NCBI GenBank assembly: GCA_023436245.1 | Contig: JAEZJZ010000095.1 | Span: forward strand, 1 to 22,730 | Reading direction: 5' to 3' | Origin: Bacillota bacterium | GTDB lineage: Bacteria; Bacillota; UBA994; UBA5500 | DNA length: 22,730 bases | Shown here: positions 15,597 to 22,492 of the stretch, piece after piece | Layout of the letters: each line of letters starts with the position of its first letter | Position numbering within the stretch: position 1 is the first letter of the stretch | Notes under the pieces: model-generated | What the model saw: only the letters and a program-made list of their open reading frames with translations | Told to the model about the DNA's origin: nothing | Database searches by the model: none | Program-made: the position numbers and the translations under genes

Positions 15597-17459
15597 TCAT
15601 TGGGTCGTCTCGATCCTACCTGCAGCCACCTCGTCATTAGCCGTCAACTCCAGCATGGTGACTAGGTCCATCACGGCTTTGCCATTGCAGCCCGAAGAGA
15701 TCATAAGGTCTACACGCTGCATCGCATCCAGCATTTCAAATGACTTGAGAGAAGTTTGTCTCGAGATCTGTATTCTCTGATGCTTTGTAGCAGATATGCC
15801 CTCAGTGGAGGTAAGCAGTTCCTCAAACAGCTTCTCGCCTGGGCGCATCCCGGTAAACTCAATTCTGATATCCACATCTGGCTTGAAGCCGGACAGTGTG
15901 ACCAAGTCACGCGCCAAATCCACAATCCTCACTGGTTCGCCCATATCCAGAATGAAAACCTCGCTGCCGCTTCCCATAGCGCCAGCCTGAATGACCAGGC
16001 TCACGGCCTCTGGTATGGTCATGAAGTACCGAGTCATGTCTGGGTGGGTTACGGTGACAGGCCCTCCACGCGCAATCTGCTCCTTGAAAAGAGGCACAAC
16101 GCTACCGCGACTCCCGAGGACATTGCCGAAGCGCACAGACATGAACTTGGTCTGGCTACGCTGGTTGATATGCTGAATCACTAGTTCCGCGATACGCTTG
16201 GTCGCACCCATCACACTGGTCGGGTTAACCGCCTTGTCCGTAGATATCATCACGAACCGTTCTGTTCCATTGGCATCAGCGGCTTCAGCTACGTTTCTTG
16301 TGCCAAGGACATTGTTCTTCAGTGCCTCGGTGGGGTTGTACTCCATCATTGGAACGTGCTTGTGGGCTGCCGCGTGAAAGACGACCTGCGGGCGGTGCAC
16401 TCGGAAAATATGGTTGATCCGGCCCTGATCCTGTATGTCTGCTATCAACGGGACTATATCTAGATGCGGGTGCTCTCGTATGAGCTCCCTATGTATCTCA
16501 TAGATGCTGTTCTCGCCATGTCCGAGCAAGAGCACCTTGCCGGCCCCGAAGTGTGCGACTTGACGGGATAGTTCAGAACCGATGGAGCCACCGGCACCAG
16601 TGATCAGTACTGTTCTGCCACTAATGTAACCGCTGATGCTGGCCATGTCTGGTTTGATCTCGGGCCTGGGCAACAGATCCTCAATCTGCACATCGCGGAT
16701 GGGATTGGATGACCGATAGGCGCCGTTCAGCACGTTATAGAGACCGGGAACTGTCTTCGGGCGAATACTAAGGGCGGTGCATCGCTTGACGAGTTCGCGA
16801 ACGAGCATGCTGGGCGCAGACGGCATGGCGATGATCACTTCGGACACGCCCTGGGTCTGCACCACGCTCTCGAGCAAACTGAGGCTGCCGAGTACGTAGA
16901 CACCGGAGATGCGATTGCCAATCTTCTTGGGATCGTCGTCCAGGAAGCCAACAATACGAAGATCCAGCTCAGGGTGCTTCTCTATTTCCATCAGGAAAAT
17001 GCGGGCCGCGTCACCGGCACCGAGGATAAGGGCACGTTTGTGACCGTTGGGTTTGGTGTGATTCTTCAGGTCGGAAGCCACGCGCAGGAAGAAGCGAGAA
17101 CCGCCGACGGCAGCGCCGTTGAGAAACAGGGCAATGATGAGGATGCTGCGCGGCAGGGTGGCATCAGGGTTAATGTATATGATCACTGCCAATGAGAGTG
17201 TTGCGGCAGTGACTGCGTAGGCAATATGTAAGAGATCGCGAGCCGAGGCGTAACGCCAGACGCGACTATAGAGGTCGAAGTAATAGTAGACAACGAAGTA
17301 GAGCGGAATGCCAACCAGCAGATAGCGGCCCCAGGTGAGGAGATAGGATGAGTTAACAGAACCCTCAAAGCGCAAGTAAAGGGCTATCACCCCGGACAGG
17401 GCAAGGGAAAGCGCGTCGAGCATGACCAAGGTGAGCTTGCCTTTGTATTTGGAGAGCAT
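15597..17459 (-). CDS. Membrane-bound nucleotide-sugar 4,6-dehydratase (WbpM/CapD/PglF type)
   Basis: A 620-residue polysaccharide biosynthesis protein. Four hydrophobic helices lie within residues 8-125. A first Rossmann-like domain follows at about 142-235 (ALILGAGDAARIF, GFLDDDPKKIG), then the catalytic short-chain dehydrogenase domain from about 280. Cofactor motif TGAGGSIGSE is at 287-296; MISTDKAVNPTSVMGATK at 404-421 has Met417 and Lys421, the MxxxK replacement for YxxxK that is typical of this group. Members make UDP-4-keto-6-deoxy-HexNAc from UDP-GlcNAc, a precursor of QuiNAc, FucNAc or bacillosamine. No aminotransferase or ketoreductase gene is nearby to finish such a sugar. ATG 17459 follows GGAAGGTGG by about 9 nt. 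It starts the biosynthetic part of the locus after a repeat-rich gap. Confidence 0.92.
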   Translation of the reverse strand: MLSKYKGKLTLVMLDALSLALSGVIALYLRFEGSVNSSYLLTWGRYLLVGIPLYFVVYYYFDLYSRVWRYASARDLLHIAYAVTAATLSLAVIIYINPDATLPRSILIIALFLNGAAVGGSRFFLRVASDLKNHTKPNGHKRALILGAGDAARIFLMEIEKHPELDLRIVGFLDDDPKKIGNRISGVYVLGSLSLLESVVQTQGVSEVIIAMPSAPSMLVRELVKRCTALSIRPKTVPGLYNVLNGAYRSSNPIRDVQIEDLLPRPEIKPDMASISGYISGRTVLITGAGGSIGSELSRQVAHFGAGKVLLLGHGENSIYEIHRELIREHPHLDIVPLIADIQDQGRINHIFRVHRPQVVFHAAAHKHVPMMEYNPTEALKNNVLGTRNVAEAADANGTERFVMISTDKAVNPTSVMGATKRIAELVIQHINQRSQTKFMSVRFGNVLGSRGSVVPLFKEQIARGGPVTVTHPDMTRYFMTIPEAVSLVIQAGAMGSGSEVFILDMGEPVRIVDLARDLVTLSGFKPDVDIRIEFTGMRPGEKLFEELLTSTEGISATKHQRIQISRQTSLKSFEMLDAMQRVDLMISSGCNGKAVMDLVTMLELTANDEVAAGRIETTQ

Positions 17460-17499
17460 GGCTATTTACCACCTTCCGGGGATAAGGTCTCAATTGGAA

Positions 17500-17529
17500 A
17501 GACTACCCCTCAGCTTGTTCGCAAGACAA
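17500..17529 (-). promoter_or_regulatory. Possible sigma-70-type promoter before the dehydratase gene
   Basis: On the minus strand TTGTCT (17524-17529) is followed after 18 nt by TAGTCT (17500-17505), about 40 nt before the ATG at 17459. The spacing is acceptable and the hexamers are moderately good. It would give the biosynthetic genes their own promoter downstream of the repeat-rich gap. Not testable from sequence alone. Confidence 0.3.
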
Positions 17530-17583
17530 GCGCGATTTGTGTCGGTATAGGTCTAAAGTCCTAGGACCATGTCGGGTATGAGA

Positions 17584-17656
17584 ATGGGTCGCACGCGGGC
17601 GACCCCGGGAATGCAAGGGTGATTGTGCGTGAATGCGGGTCGCGCGGGCGACCGGG
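17584..17656. repeat. Two GC-rich hairpin repeats of the GGTCGC...GCGACC type
   Basis: Positions 17585-17605 (gggtcgcacgcgggcgaccc) and 17637-17655 (gggtcgcgcgggcgaccgg) are near copies, each preceded by gaatg. Each can fold through ggtcgc pairing with gcgacc. They form a third subtype of short structured repeat in this gap, beside the element A and CTACG-palindrome families. Confidence 0.6.
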
Positions 17657-17685
17657 ACGGGACGAATGACGACGATGGGAACGGG

Positions 17686-17713
17686 ACAGATTCTTCGCTG
17701 CGCTCAGAATGAC
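17686..17713 (+). repeat. Element A, short hairpin repeat (copy 1)
   Basis: These 28 nt are identical to 21311-21338. The core starts gattcttcg and ends ctcagaatgac; attct near one end pairs with agaat near the other. The palindrome at 17767-17784 lies 53 nt to the right. Confidence 0.85.
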
Positions 17714-17766
17714 AGCGAAAAAGGCTCAGAATGACAACGAACAAGGGCACAGAATGGCCCGGGAAT

Positions 17767-17790
17767 GGCGCAGCATGCTGCGCCGCTACG
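17767..17790. repeat. Palindromic repeat with GCTACG tail
   Basis: Positions 17767-17784 read ggcgcagcatgctgcgcc, a perfect palindrome, followed by gctacg. Its core is shared with 19475-19494. It lies 27 nt from the end of the cpsD-like gene and would form a hairpin in the transcript just after that gene, without a T run. Confidence 0.85.
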
Positions 17791-17810
17791 GCCTTGTTAG
17801 GGCATTACAG

Positions 17811-18527
17811 TTAGGAGCGCTTGCGCTCGCCGTAGTAATAGTAGTAATAGTAGCCGGAGCCGTTGGTTTCGACGCCATTTAGCACGACGCCGAGGATTTT
17901 GGCGCGGACGGCTTCGAGCTGAGCTTTCGCGCGCTGGGCCATTTCGCGGTTGACTGTGCCGGAGCCGACGACCAGCACGACGCCATCGGAGAGCGGTGCT
18001 AGCACGGAGGCGTCGGTAACGGCGATGACCGGTGGACTGTCGATAATAATCACGTCAGCCAGGTCGCTCAGTTGCTCCAGCACTTCCCGCATGCGGGCGG
18101 CGCCAAGCATTTCGGCTGGGTTGGGAGGAATCGGCCCGGAGGTGAGCACGGACAAGCCGGGCACCTCGGTAGGGCGGAGCACTTCCTCCAGGGTGGACTC
18201 GCCCACCATCACGTTGGTCAGACCGATCAGGTTGCTGACCTGGAAGACGCGATGCAGGAACGGGCGACGCAGGTCGCAGTCGATGATGATCACTCGGTTG
18301 CCAGCCTGGGCAAAGGTGATGGCCAGGTTGGCCGAAGTGGTGGACTTGCCCTCGCTGGGGCCGGCGCTGGTAACTAGGATGCGGCGGACACGCTCGCCCA
18401 CGTTATAGAACTGAATGTTGGTGCGCAGGCTGCGATAAGCCTCGGCCACTCCGGACTTAGGGTTGTTGACGATTAGCCCCAAGGGGTTATCTAGTGTGTT
18501 GCCATGCCTTTTCCGTCTGCTTGCCAT
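17811..18527 (-). CDS. cpsD: CpsD/CapB-type tyrosine autokinase (BY-kinase)
   Basis: A 238-residue cytoplasmic bacterial tyrosine kinase that works with the CpsC-type membrane partner to control capsule chain length and export. Visible motifs: SLRTNIQF, Walker A SAGPSEGKST (residues about 54-63), Walker A' VIIIDCDLRRP (79-89) and Walker B VIIIDSPP (159-166). The C-terminus carries seven consecutive tyrosines (226-232) followed by GERKRS, the expected autophosphorylation cluster. The seven codons alternate TAC/TAT and create a short TAG/TAA-like microsatellite at 17832-17852 on the plus strand, which could be prone to slippage. ATG 18527 follows GGGGGAG by 7 nt, and only 4 nt separate it from the cpsC stop, so the two are probably co-translated. 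Confidence 0.93.
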   Translation of the reverse strand: MASRRKRHGNTLDNPLGLIVNNPKSGVAEAYRSLRTNIQFYNVGERVRRILVTSAGPSEGKSTTSANLAITFAQAGNRVIIIDCDLRRPFLHRVFQVSNLIGLTNVMVGESTLEEVLRPTEVPGLSVLTSGPIPPNPAEMLGAARMREVLEQLSDLADVIIIDSPPVIAVTDASVLAPLSDGVVLVVGSGTVNREMAQRAKAQLEAVRAKILGVVLNGVETNGSGYYYYYYYGERKRS

Positions 18528-18531
18528 CTGT

Positions 18532-19251
18532 CTACTCCCCCTTCGCCACTGCTAGGTCGGCGGGTTTGAAGCGCGGGATGGCAGCCAGCACGGGCAGGCC
18601 AAGATAGCGCTCGACGTCGTTAGGTGTCTTCAGGGTATTATCCAGGTATTCCAACACAAAAGCCAGGAAAAGACTGGACATCAGGCCGAGGAAACCAGCC
18701 ACGGCCACGATCAGCATCTTCTGGGGCTTCACCGGGGAAGATGGAAGATTGGCCTGATCGACAACCACCACGTTCTCCACCTGCATGATGCGGGTGACGT
18801 TGGCCATGAAGGAACGGGCCACGGCGTCAGCCAGCACCTGGGCGCGGGCGGAGTCGGGGTTATCTACGGAGATCTGAATGATCTCGGTATCGCCACGGAG
18901 CGAAACCTCTACGCTGGAGCGAAGCTGATCCGGCGTCTCGGAGAGGCCCAAGGTGTTGATGACATCCTGCATGATGGTGTTGCTGCGGGCGATTTCCCGG
19001 TAGGTCTTCACCAACTGCCGATTGGCCAGGATATCGGTCTGGGCCACCTGATCTGATGTCGTCGGCGTGCGCCAGACGAGCAAGGTGGTGCTGGACTGAT
19101 AAATGGGGGTCATCACGAAGAAGGCCAGAACGCCGGCGACAAGCACGGCAACTGTGGGAATGATGAAGATTAGCCAGAAGCGTTTGCGAAGGATACGAAA
19201 GATATCACGCAAGTCTATGGTGTATTCTTCGATGTACTGCTGGTTCTCCAA
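18532..19251 (-). CDS. cpsC: CpsC/Wzz-type chain-length and kinase-adaptor protein
   Basis: A 239-residue membrane protein of the Wzz/CpsC family. It starts EEYTIDLRDIFRILRKRFW, then helix 1 (about 23-46), a periplasmic-side/extracellular coiled region of ~130 residues, the Pro-rich NLPSSPVKPQK motif before helix 2 (about 183-206), and a short cytoplasmic end with TPNDVERYLGLPVLAAIP that activates the CpsD kinase. Length is normal for Gram-positive CpsC, which lacks the fused kinase. The start is called at TTG 19251, preceded by AAGGAGTG with 8-nt spacing. The open frame runs on to 19485 only because element B is readable in this frame; that extension has no conserved sequence. It is followed almost immediately by cpsD. 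Confidence 0.9.
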   Translation of the reverse strand: MENQQYIEEYTIDLRDIFRILRKRFWLIFIIPTVAVLVAGVLAFFVMTPIYQSSTTLLVWRTPTTSDQVAQTDILANRQLVKTYREIARSNTIMQDVINTLGLSETPDQLRSSVEVSLRGDTEIIQISVDNPDSARAQVLADAVARSFMANVTRIMQVENVVVVDQANLPSSPVKPQKMLIVAVAGFLGLMSSLFLAFVLEYLDNTLKTPNDVERYLGLPVLAAIPRFKPADLAVAKGE

Positions 19252-19399
19252 GATGCGCTCACTCCTTAAATGACACAAGTAGAATAGTTCGTCGATCTTT
19301 GGCGGATGTCCTCCACGAACTGGGAAGAATCGTTGGACAAAACCCGACAGGATGTGACTTTGTGCGATTAGTGAGACGATTGGTAACGAGAATGAGATA

Positions 19400-19446
19400 G
19401 ATCCTTCGCGGAGTTTATGCTGAGCCAGCGAAGTGCTCAGGATGAC
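19400..19446 (+). repeat. Element B, 47-nt hairpin repeat (copy 1)
   Basis: It aligns without gaps to 20271-20317 over 47 nt with 6 mismatches. The outer arms atcct and aggat pair. In the other copy the arms are attct and agaat, so both sides changed and pairing was kept. It lies 149 nt before the cpsC start codon; a palindrome sits 28 nt to its right. Confidence 0.85.
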
Positions 19447-19474
19447 AGAGAGCAGGATATGGTGGTCCCGTGAT

Positions 19475-19499
19475 GGGCGCAGCATGCTGCGCCCCTACA
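19475..19499. repeat. Palindromic repeat with CCTACA tail
   Basis: Positions 19475-19494 read gggcgcagcatgctgcgccc, a perfect 20-nt palindrome, followed by ctaca. It lies just past the cpsB stop codon (23 nt). The core is shared with 17767-17784. Confidence 0.85.
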
Positions 19500-19516
19500 G
19501 CTTGTTGGTGAATGGC

Positions 19517-20236
19517 CTAGGGCCTTTGCCCGGCTAGAATGCGGGCTGGGGCGTCGGACATCAGGCGCTGCACTGACGGCTGGCCGAGTTGTTTGGCCAG
19601 GGGGGCAAGGCCTTGTTGTATGTGGGCGGCGTAGTCGCCGCCATGGAAATCGCTGGCCAGGCAAGCGATTAGATCGGATTTGAGCAGGGTCCATAGGGTC
19701 TGGCGCACGCGGGTGCCGTGGACGCCGATCACTGAAGACAGGGTTCCCTGCAGGACTGCGCCGGAGGCGATCAGCTCCCGGGCTTTATCCGGAGAGCGCT
19801 GGAACGTCTCATAACGCTCGGGATGAGCGATCACTGGTATGTAACCGAGCACGCGCAGCTCGTGCGCCGCATCGAGCATCAGGCTCGAGCGAGCGTCGGG
19901 CAGGAACTCAATCAGCACTGCTTTCGTCTGATTGAGCGTCGGCACCTGGCCGCGCTGCACCAGCAGCACATCCTCTAGGTGGCGAATAAGGAATTCGCTG
20001 CCGGAGAGGATGGAGATGTGCGGGGCCAGTTGCTGACAAAAGGCAACGGTGGCCGCGTGATCGGCCTGCCAGTCGGCTGTCGGTTTGTAGCTATCGGTAT
20101 GGGGCGTCAGCAACAGGGTGCTAATGTTACTGGATTGTGCCGCGAGCAGGAGTTCGCGACAAGCGGCTTCGCCGCAGGCGCCGTGCGGATCAGTGAGTGA
20201 TAGGTGTAGATGCAGATCCAGCATTCCGTCGGGCAT
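19517..20236 (-). CDS. cpsB: CpsB/YwqE-type PHP-domain tyrosine phosphatase
   Basis: A 239-residue metal-dependent protein-tyrosine phosphatase of the PHP family, which reverses CpsD autophosphorylation. The metal and catalytic positions are conserved: DLHLH (His9, His11), TPH (His46), GSE (Glu81), IEF (Glu110), AHPER (His138, Arg141) and SDFH (Asp196, His198). The loop after the first HxH, usually PGIDDG in this family, is replaced by SLTDPHGACG, so substrate access may differ. ATG 20236 is chosen because AAGGTGG precedes it by 7 nt; the open frame to 20539 runs through repeats and has no conserved residues. First gene of the cps locus; its leader is packed with hairpin repeats. Confidence 0.87.
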   Translation of the reverse strand: MPDGMLDLHLHLSLTDPHGACGEAACRELLLAAQSSNISTLLLTPHTDSYKPTADWQADHAATVAFCQQLAPHISILSGSEFLIRHLEDVLLVQRGQVPTLNQTKAVLIEFLPDARSSLMLDAAHELRVLGYIPVIAHPERYETFQRSPDKARELIASGAVLQGTLSSVIGVHGTRVRQTLWTLLKSDLIACLASDFHGGDYAAHIQQGLAPLAKQLGQPSVQRLMSDAPARILAGQRP

Positions 20237-20270
20237 TGCGGCACCACCTTGTTCTTGGCATAAAGAGTAA

Positions 20271-20317
20271 GATTCTTCGCGGAGTTTACACTGAGCGTGC
20301 GAAGTGCTCAGAATGAC
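20271..20317 (+). repeat. Element B, 47-nt hairpin repeat (copy 2)
   Basis: It pairs with the copy at 19400-19446. The outer arms attct/agaat and inner arms ttcgc/gcgaa can form a stem. It ends 35 nt before the cpsB start codon on the minus strand, so it would be part of the cpsB 5' leader if transcription begins upstream. Confidence 0.85.
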
Positions 20318-20328
20318 ACCGTCTGGAA

Positions 20329-20471
20329 CGCAACACTGCGTGTTGATTGGCATGGCACCCGAAGGTGCGCCACCGACCGGCGGGCGCCAAAGGTGCAAGC
20401 CGATTCCCGCAAGCGGGAATCGCTTTATTGCAGATCGCAACACTTCGTGTTGCTGGCATGGCGCCCCTACG
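20329..20471. repeat. Duplicated cgcaacact hairpin with intervening inverted repeat
   Basis: 20329-20345 and 20436-20452 differ by one base (cgcaacactKcgtgttg), and each is followed by a tggcatggc stretch. Each folds on itself through caacac/gtgttg. The second copy runs into ggcgcccctacg, the right half of the palindrome family. Between them, gattcccg and cgggaatc form an 8-bp stem (20402-20421). Together they look like stacked, partly degraded repeat units. Confidence 0.65.
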
Positions 20472-20529
20472 AGGGTCCACATGGCATGGAGCCAAGCGGG
20501 CATATCCCACGACATGCGGGTTAGGGATC

Positions 20530-20553
20530 GGCTCGGCATGCCGAGCCGCTACG
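20530..20553. repeat. Palindromic repeat with GCTACG tail (second subtype)
   Basis: Positions 20530-20547 read ggctcggcatgccgagcc, a perfect palindrome, followed by gctacg. The core differs from the other copies but the length, the central GCATGC and the tail are the same, so it is treated as a subtype of the same family. Confidence 0.8.
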
Positions 20554-20649
20554 AGGGATAAGTTGGACAGTCTCGCAAGCCGAGCCAGTACGCGACTCGA
20601 TTGGGTCACTATTCGATAAATTCTCTGTCTACACGACATTTCCTGCCCT

Positions 20650-20685
20650 AAATTAGAAGATAAGAAGCCGGTAGAATATACCGGC
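20650..20685 (-). terminator. Likely rho-independent terminator of the Cys-rich small gene
   Basis: On the minus strand gccggta (20679-20685) pairs perfectly with taccggc (20667-20673) across a 5-nt loop. A T-rich stretch (ttcttatcttctaattt) follows. It lies 32 nt after the stop codon of the gene at 20718-21041 and upstream of the cps leader, so it would insulate the cps locus from that gene. Confidence 0.6.
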
Positions 20686-20717
20686 CCTTTGCTGATCTGT
20701 CAGGAGGTCCTTCTGGG

Positions 20718-21041
20718 TCAATCGGCCACCTGGGTGGCAGCACAGAATGGGCACTGCAGGCCCGGTCTCCTGTGTTCGTTGTGTCGACAATAGGGCTGGG
20801 CGTAGGTGCAAAGACAGTAGGCGGTGTTATCCACCGGCTGCTGGCTACCCTCCGCCAGCATTACCAGGAAGTCGGCGGTGAAAAGGCCGAGTTGGGCGTT
20901 GCTCAGGCTGAGAGTCAGCGTATCGCTGGTGGTTGTGGCCACAACCTGGGTGCAGGTGGCGCACTGATTAACTTCGTGGATGGCATAGCCGTTGTCCACC
21001 AACTGCACTAGCTGGTGGACGGGAATGAGATGCTTATCCAT
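20718..21041 (-). CDS. Small Cys-rich hypothetical protein, probable metal-binding
   Basis: A 107-residue protein with no recognised family. Seven cysteines are arranged as CxxC at residues 27-30, CLC at 76-78, C85, and CxxC at 97-100, with His87 and His90 nearby. Two distant CxxC pairs suggest a zinc-ribbon-like or Fe-S site; this is inference. No signal peptide or membrane helix is seen. ATG 21041 is preceded by GGAGGG at 4 nt. A promoter (21096-21123) and a terminator (20650-20685) flank it, so it looks like a single-gene transcription unit rather than part of the cps or the peptide-transport genes. Confidence 0.72.
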   Translation of the reverse strand: MDKHLIPVHQLVQLVDNGYAIHEVNQCATCTQVVATTTSDTLTLSLSNAQLGLFTADFLVMLAEGSQQPVDNTAYCLCTYAQPYCRHNEHRRPGLQCPFCAATQVAD

Positions 21042-21095
21042 GGAGCCCTCCGATAAGGTGCAAAGTGGGCTGAGCGCTGACTCGCAGAACAGCCA

Positions 21096-21123
21096 GTTAT
21101 ATAGAATACGATACTGACCGCAA
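21096..21123 (-). promoter_or_regulatory. Sigma-70-type promoter for the Cys-rich small gene
   Basis: On the minus strand TTGCGG (21118-21123) and TATAAC (21096-21101) are separated by 16 nt and lie about 55 nt before the ATG at 21041. The region is locally AT-rich. It is the best promoter match I noticed in the window. Confidence 0.5.
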
Positions 21124-21310
21124 TTGTCCTGCTAGGGTTTGGATAAAATGGCTCGGTGAAGGGGTAATTTGCGGCGAATGGAGTTGCGTAACTGGTGGAT
21201 TAGGACCGGGGTTTACTGCGCGGGGTGTGATAGAGAGGGCTGAAGCGGAGGACTATGGCACACAAGGAAAGCATATGCGGGGGCGGGATGAGGTAGCACC
21301 GCGACCAAGA

Positions 21311-21338
21311 ACAGATTCTTCGCTGCGCTCAGAATGAC
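21311..21338 (+). repeat. Element A, short hairpin repeat (copy 2)
   Basis: Identical over 28 nt to 17686-17713, about 3.6 kb away. It is followed 40 nt to the right by the palindromic repeat at 21379-21411, the same order as at 17.7 kb. Confidence 0.85.
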
Positions 21339-21378
21339 CCGCTTGGGTGGGGTGCGTGAGCAACGAGCGTTGGGGTCA

Positions 21379-21411
21379 AGGCGGGCGGGGCGCATGCATG
21401 CGCCCCCTACG
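21379..21411. repeat. Palindromic repeat, GCATGCATGC type (copy 1)
   Basis: The 33 nt match 22691-22723 with one mismatch. The perfect palindrome at 21387-21406 reads ggggcgcatgcatgcgcccc, followed by ctacg. It lies about 100 nt after the dppD stop codon. Confidence 0.87.
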
Positions 21412-21513
21412 CGGCGTGGGGAGATAGGGATCGCCGTGAATGGAGGTTGGGGCGTAGGAAAGCCACCGGGGCGCATAGGCCTCGGTGGCTGAGTGTTTCG
21501 GGGATGGATTAGG

Positions 21514-22479
<966 letters not shown>

Positions 22480-22492
22480 GACGCAGCCCTCC

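Larger units (their letters stand above)
17460..17810. other. Repeat-rich gap between cpsD and the dehydratase gene
   Basis: This 351-nt gap breaks an otherwise compact operon. From left to right it contains a possible promoter (17500-17529), two GC-rich hairpin units (17584-17604 and 17635-17653), a 25-nt element A (17689-17713), a shortened partial copy of its right half (ctcagaatgacaacgaa, about 17724-17740), and an 18-nt palindrome (17767-17784). No coding frame is supported. Confidence 0.75.
20237..20717. other. Repeat mosaic in the cps leader/promoter region
   Basis: This 481-nt region upstream of cpsB holds, left to right: element B (20271-20317), a hairpin cgcaacactgcgtgttg (20329-20345), an inverted repeat gattcccg...cgggaatc (20402-20421), a second hairpin cgcaacacttcgtgttg (20436-20452) running into ggcatggcgcccctacg, the palindrome at 20530-20547, and a terminator-like hairpin (20667-20685). 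The two cgcaacact hairpins are near duplicates, both followed by tggcatggc. A cps promoter must lie here or to the right, but I see no clear -35/-10 pair. Short frames crossing the area are products of the repeats. Confidence 0.7.
21042..21513. other. Repeat-bearing gap between the small gene and dppD
   Basis: This 472-nt gap contains the promoter candidate at 21096-21123, element A at 21311-21338 and the palindromic repeat at 21379-21411. A minus-strand open frame beginning inside dppD and running to 21213 is rich in Pro, Ser and Arg and reads through the repeats, so it is not taken as a gene. Nothing else was recognised. Confidence 0.65.

Noticed and set aside
17767..17784. Rho-independent terminator after cpsD
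   Set aside because: The hairpin is strong but no T run follows on the minus strand, and the same palindrome occurs in other settings; treated as a repeat.
19252..19485. N-terminal extension of the CpsC-like protein up to 19485
   Set aside because: The extra 78 codons read through element B and non-conserved sequence. A TTG start with AAGGAGTG at good spacing (19251) gives the normal family length. The same repeat reading (VILSTS.AQ.KLRE) also precedes cpsB, showing that it comes from the repeat.
20237..20539. N-terminal extension of the CpsB-like protein up to 20539
   Set aside because: It reads through several hairpin repeats; AAGGTGG before ATG 20236 gives the normal 239-residue PHP phosphatase.
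17686..21411. CRISPR array
   Set aside because: Repeats are too few, irregularly spaced by hundreds to thousands of bases, of several types, and no cas genes are present.
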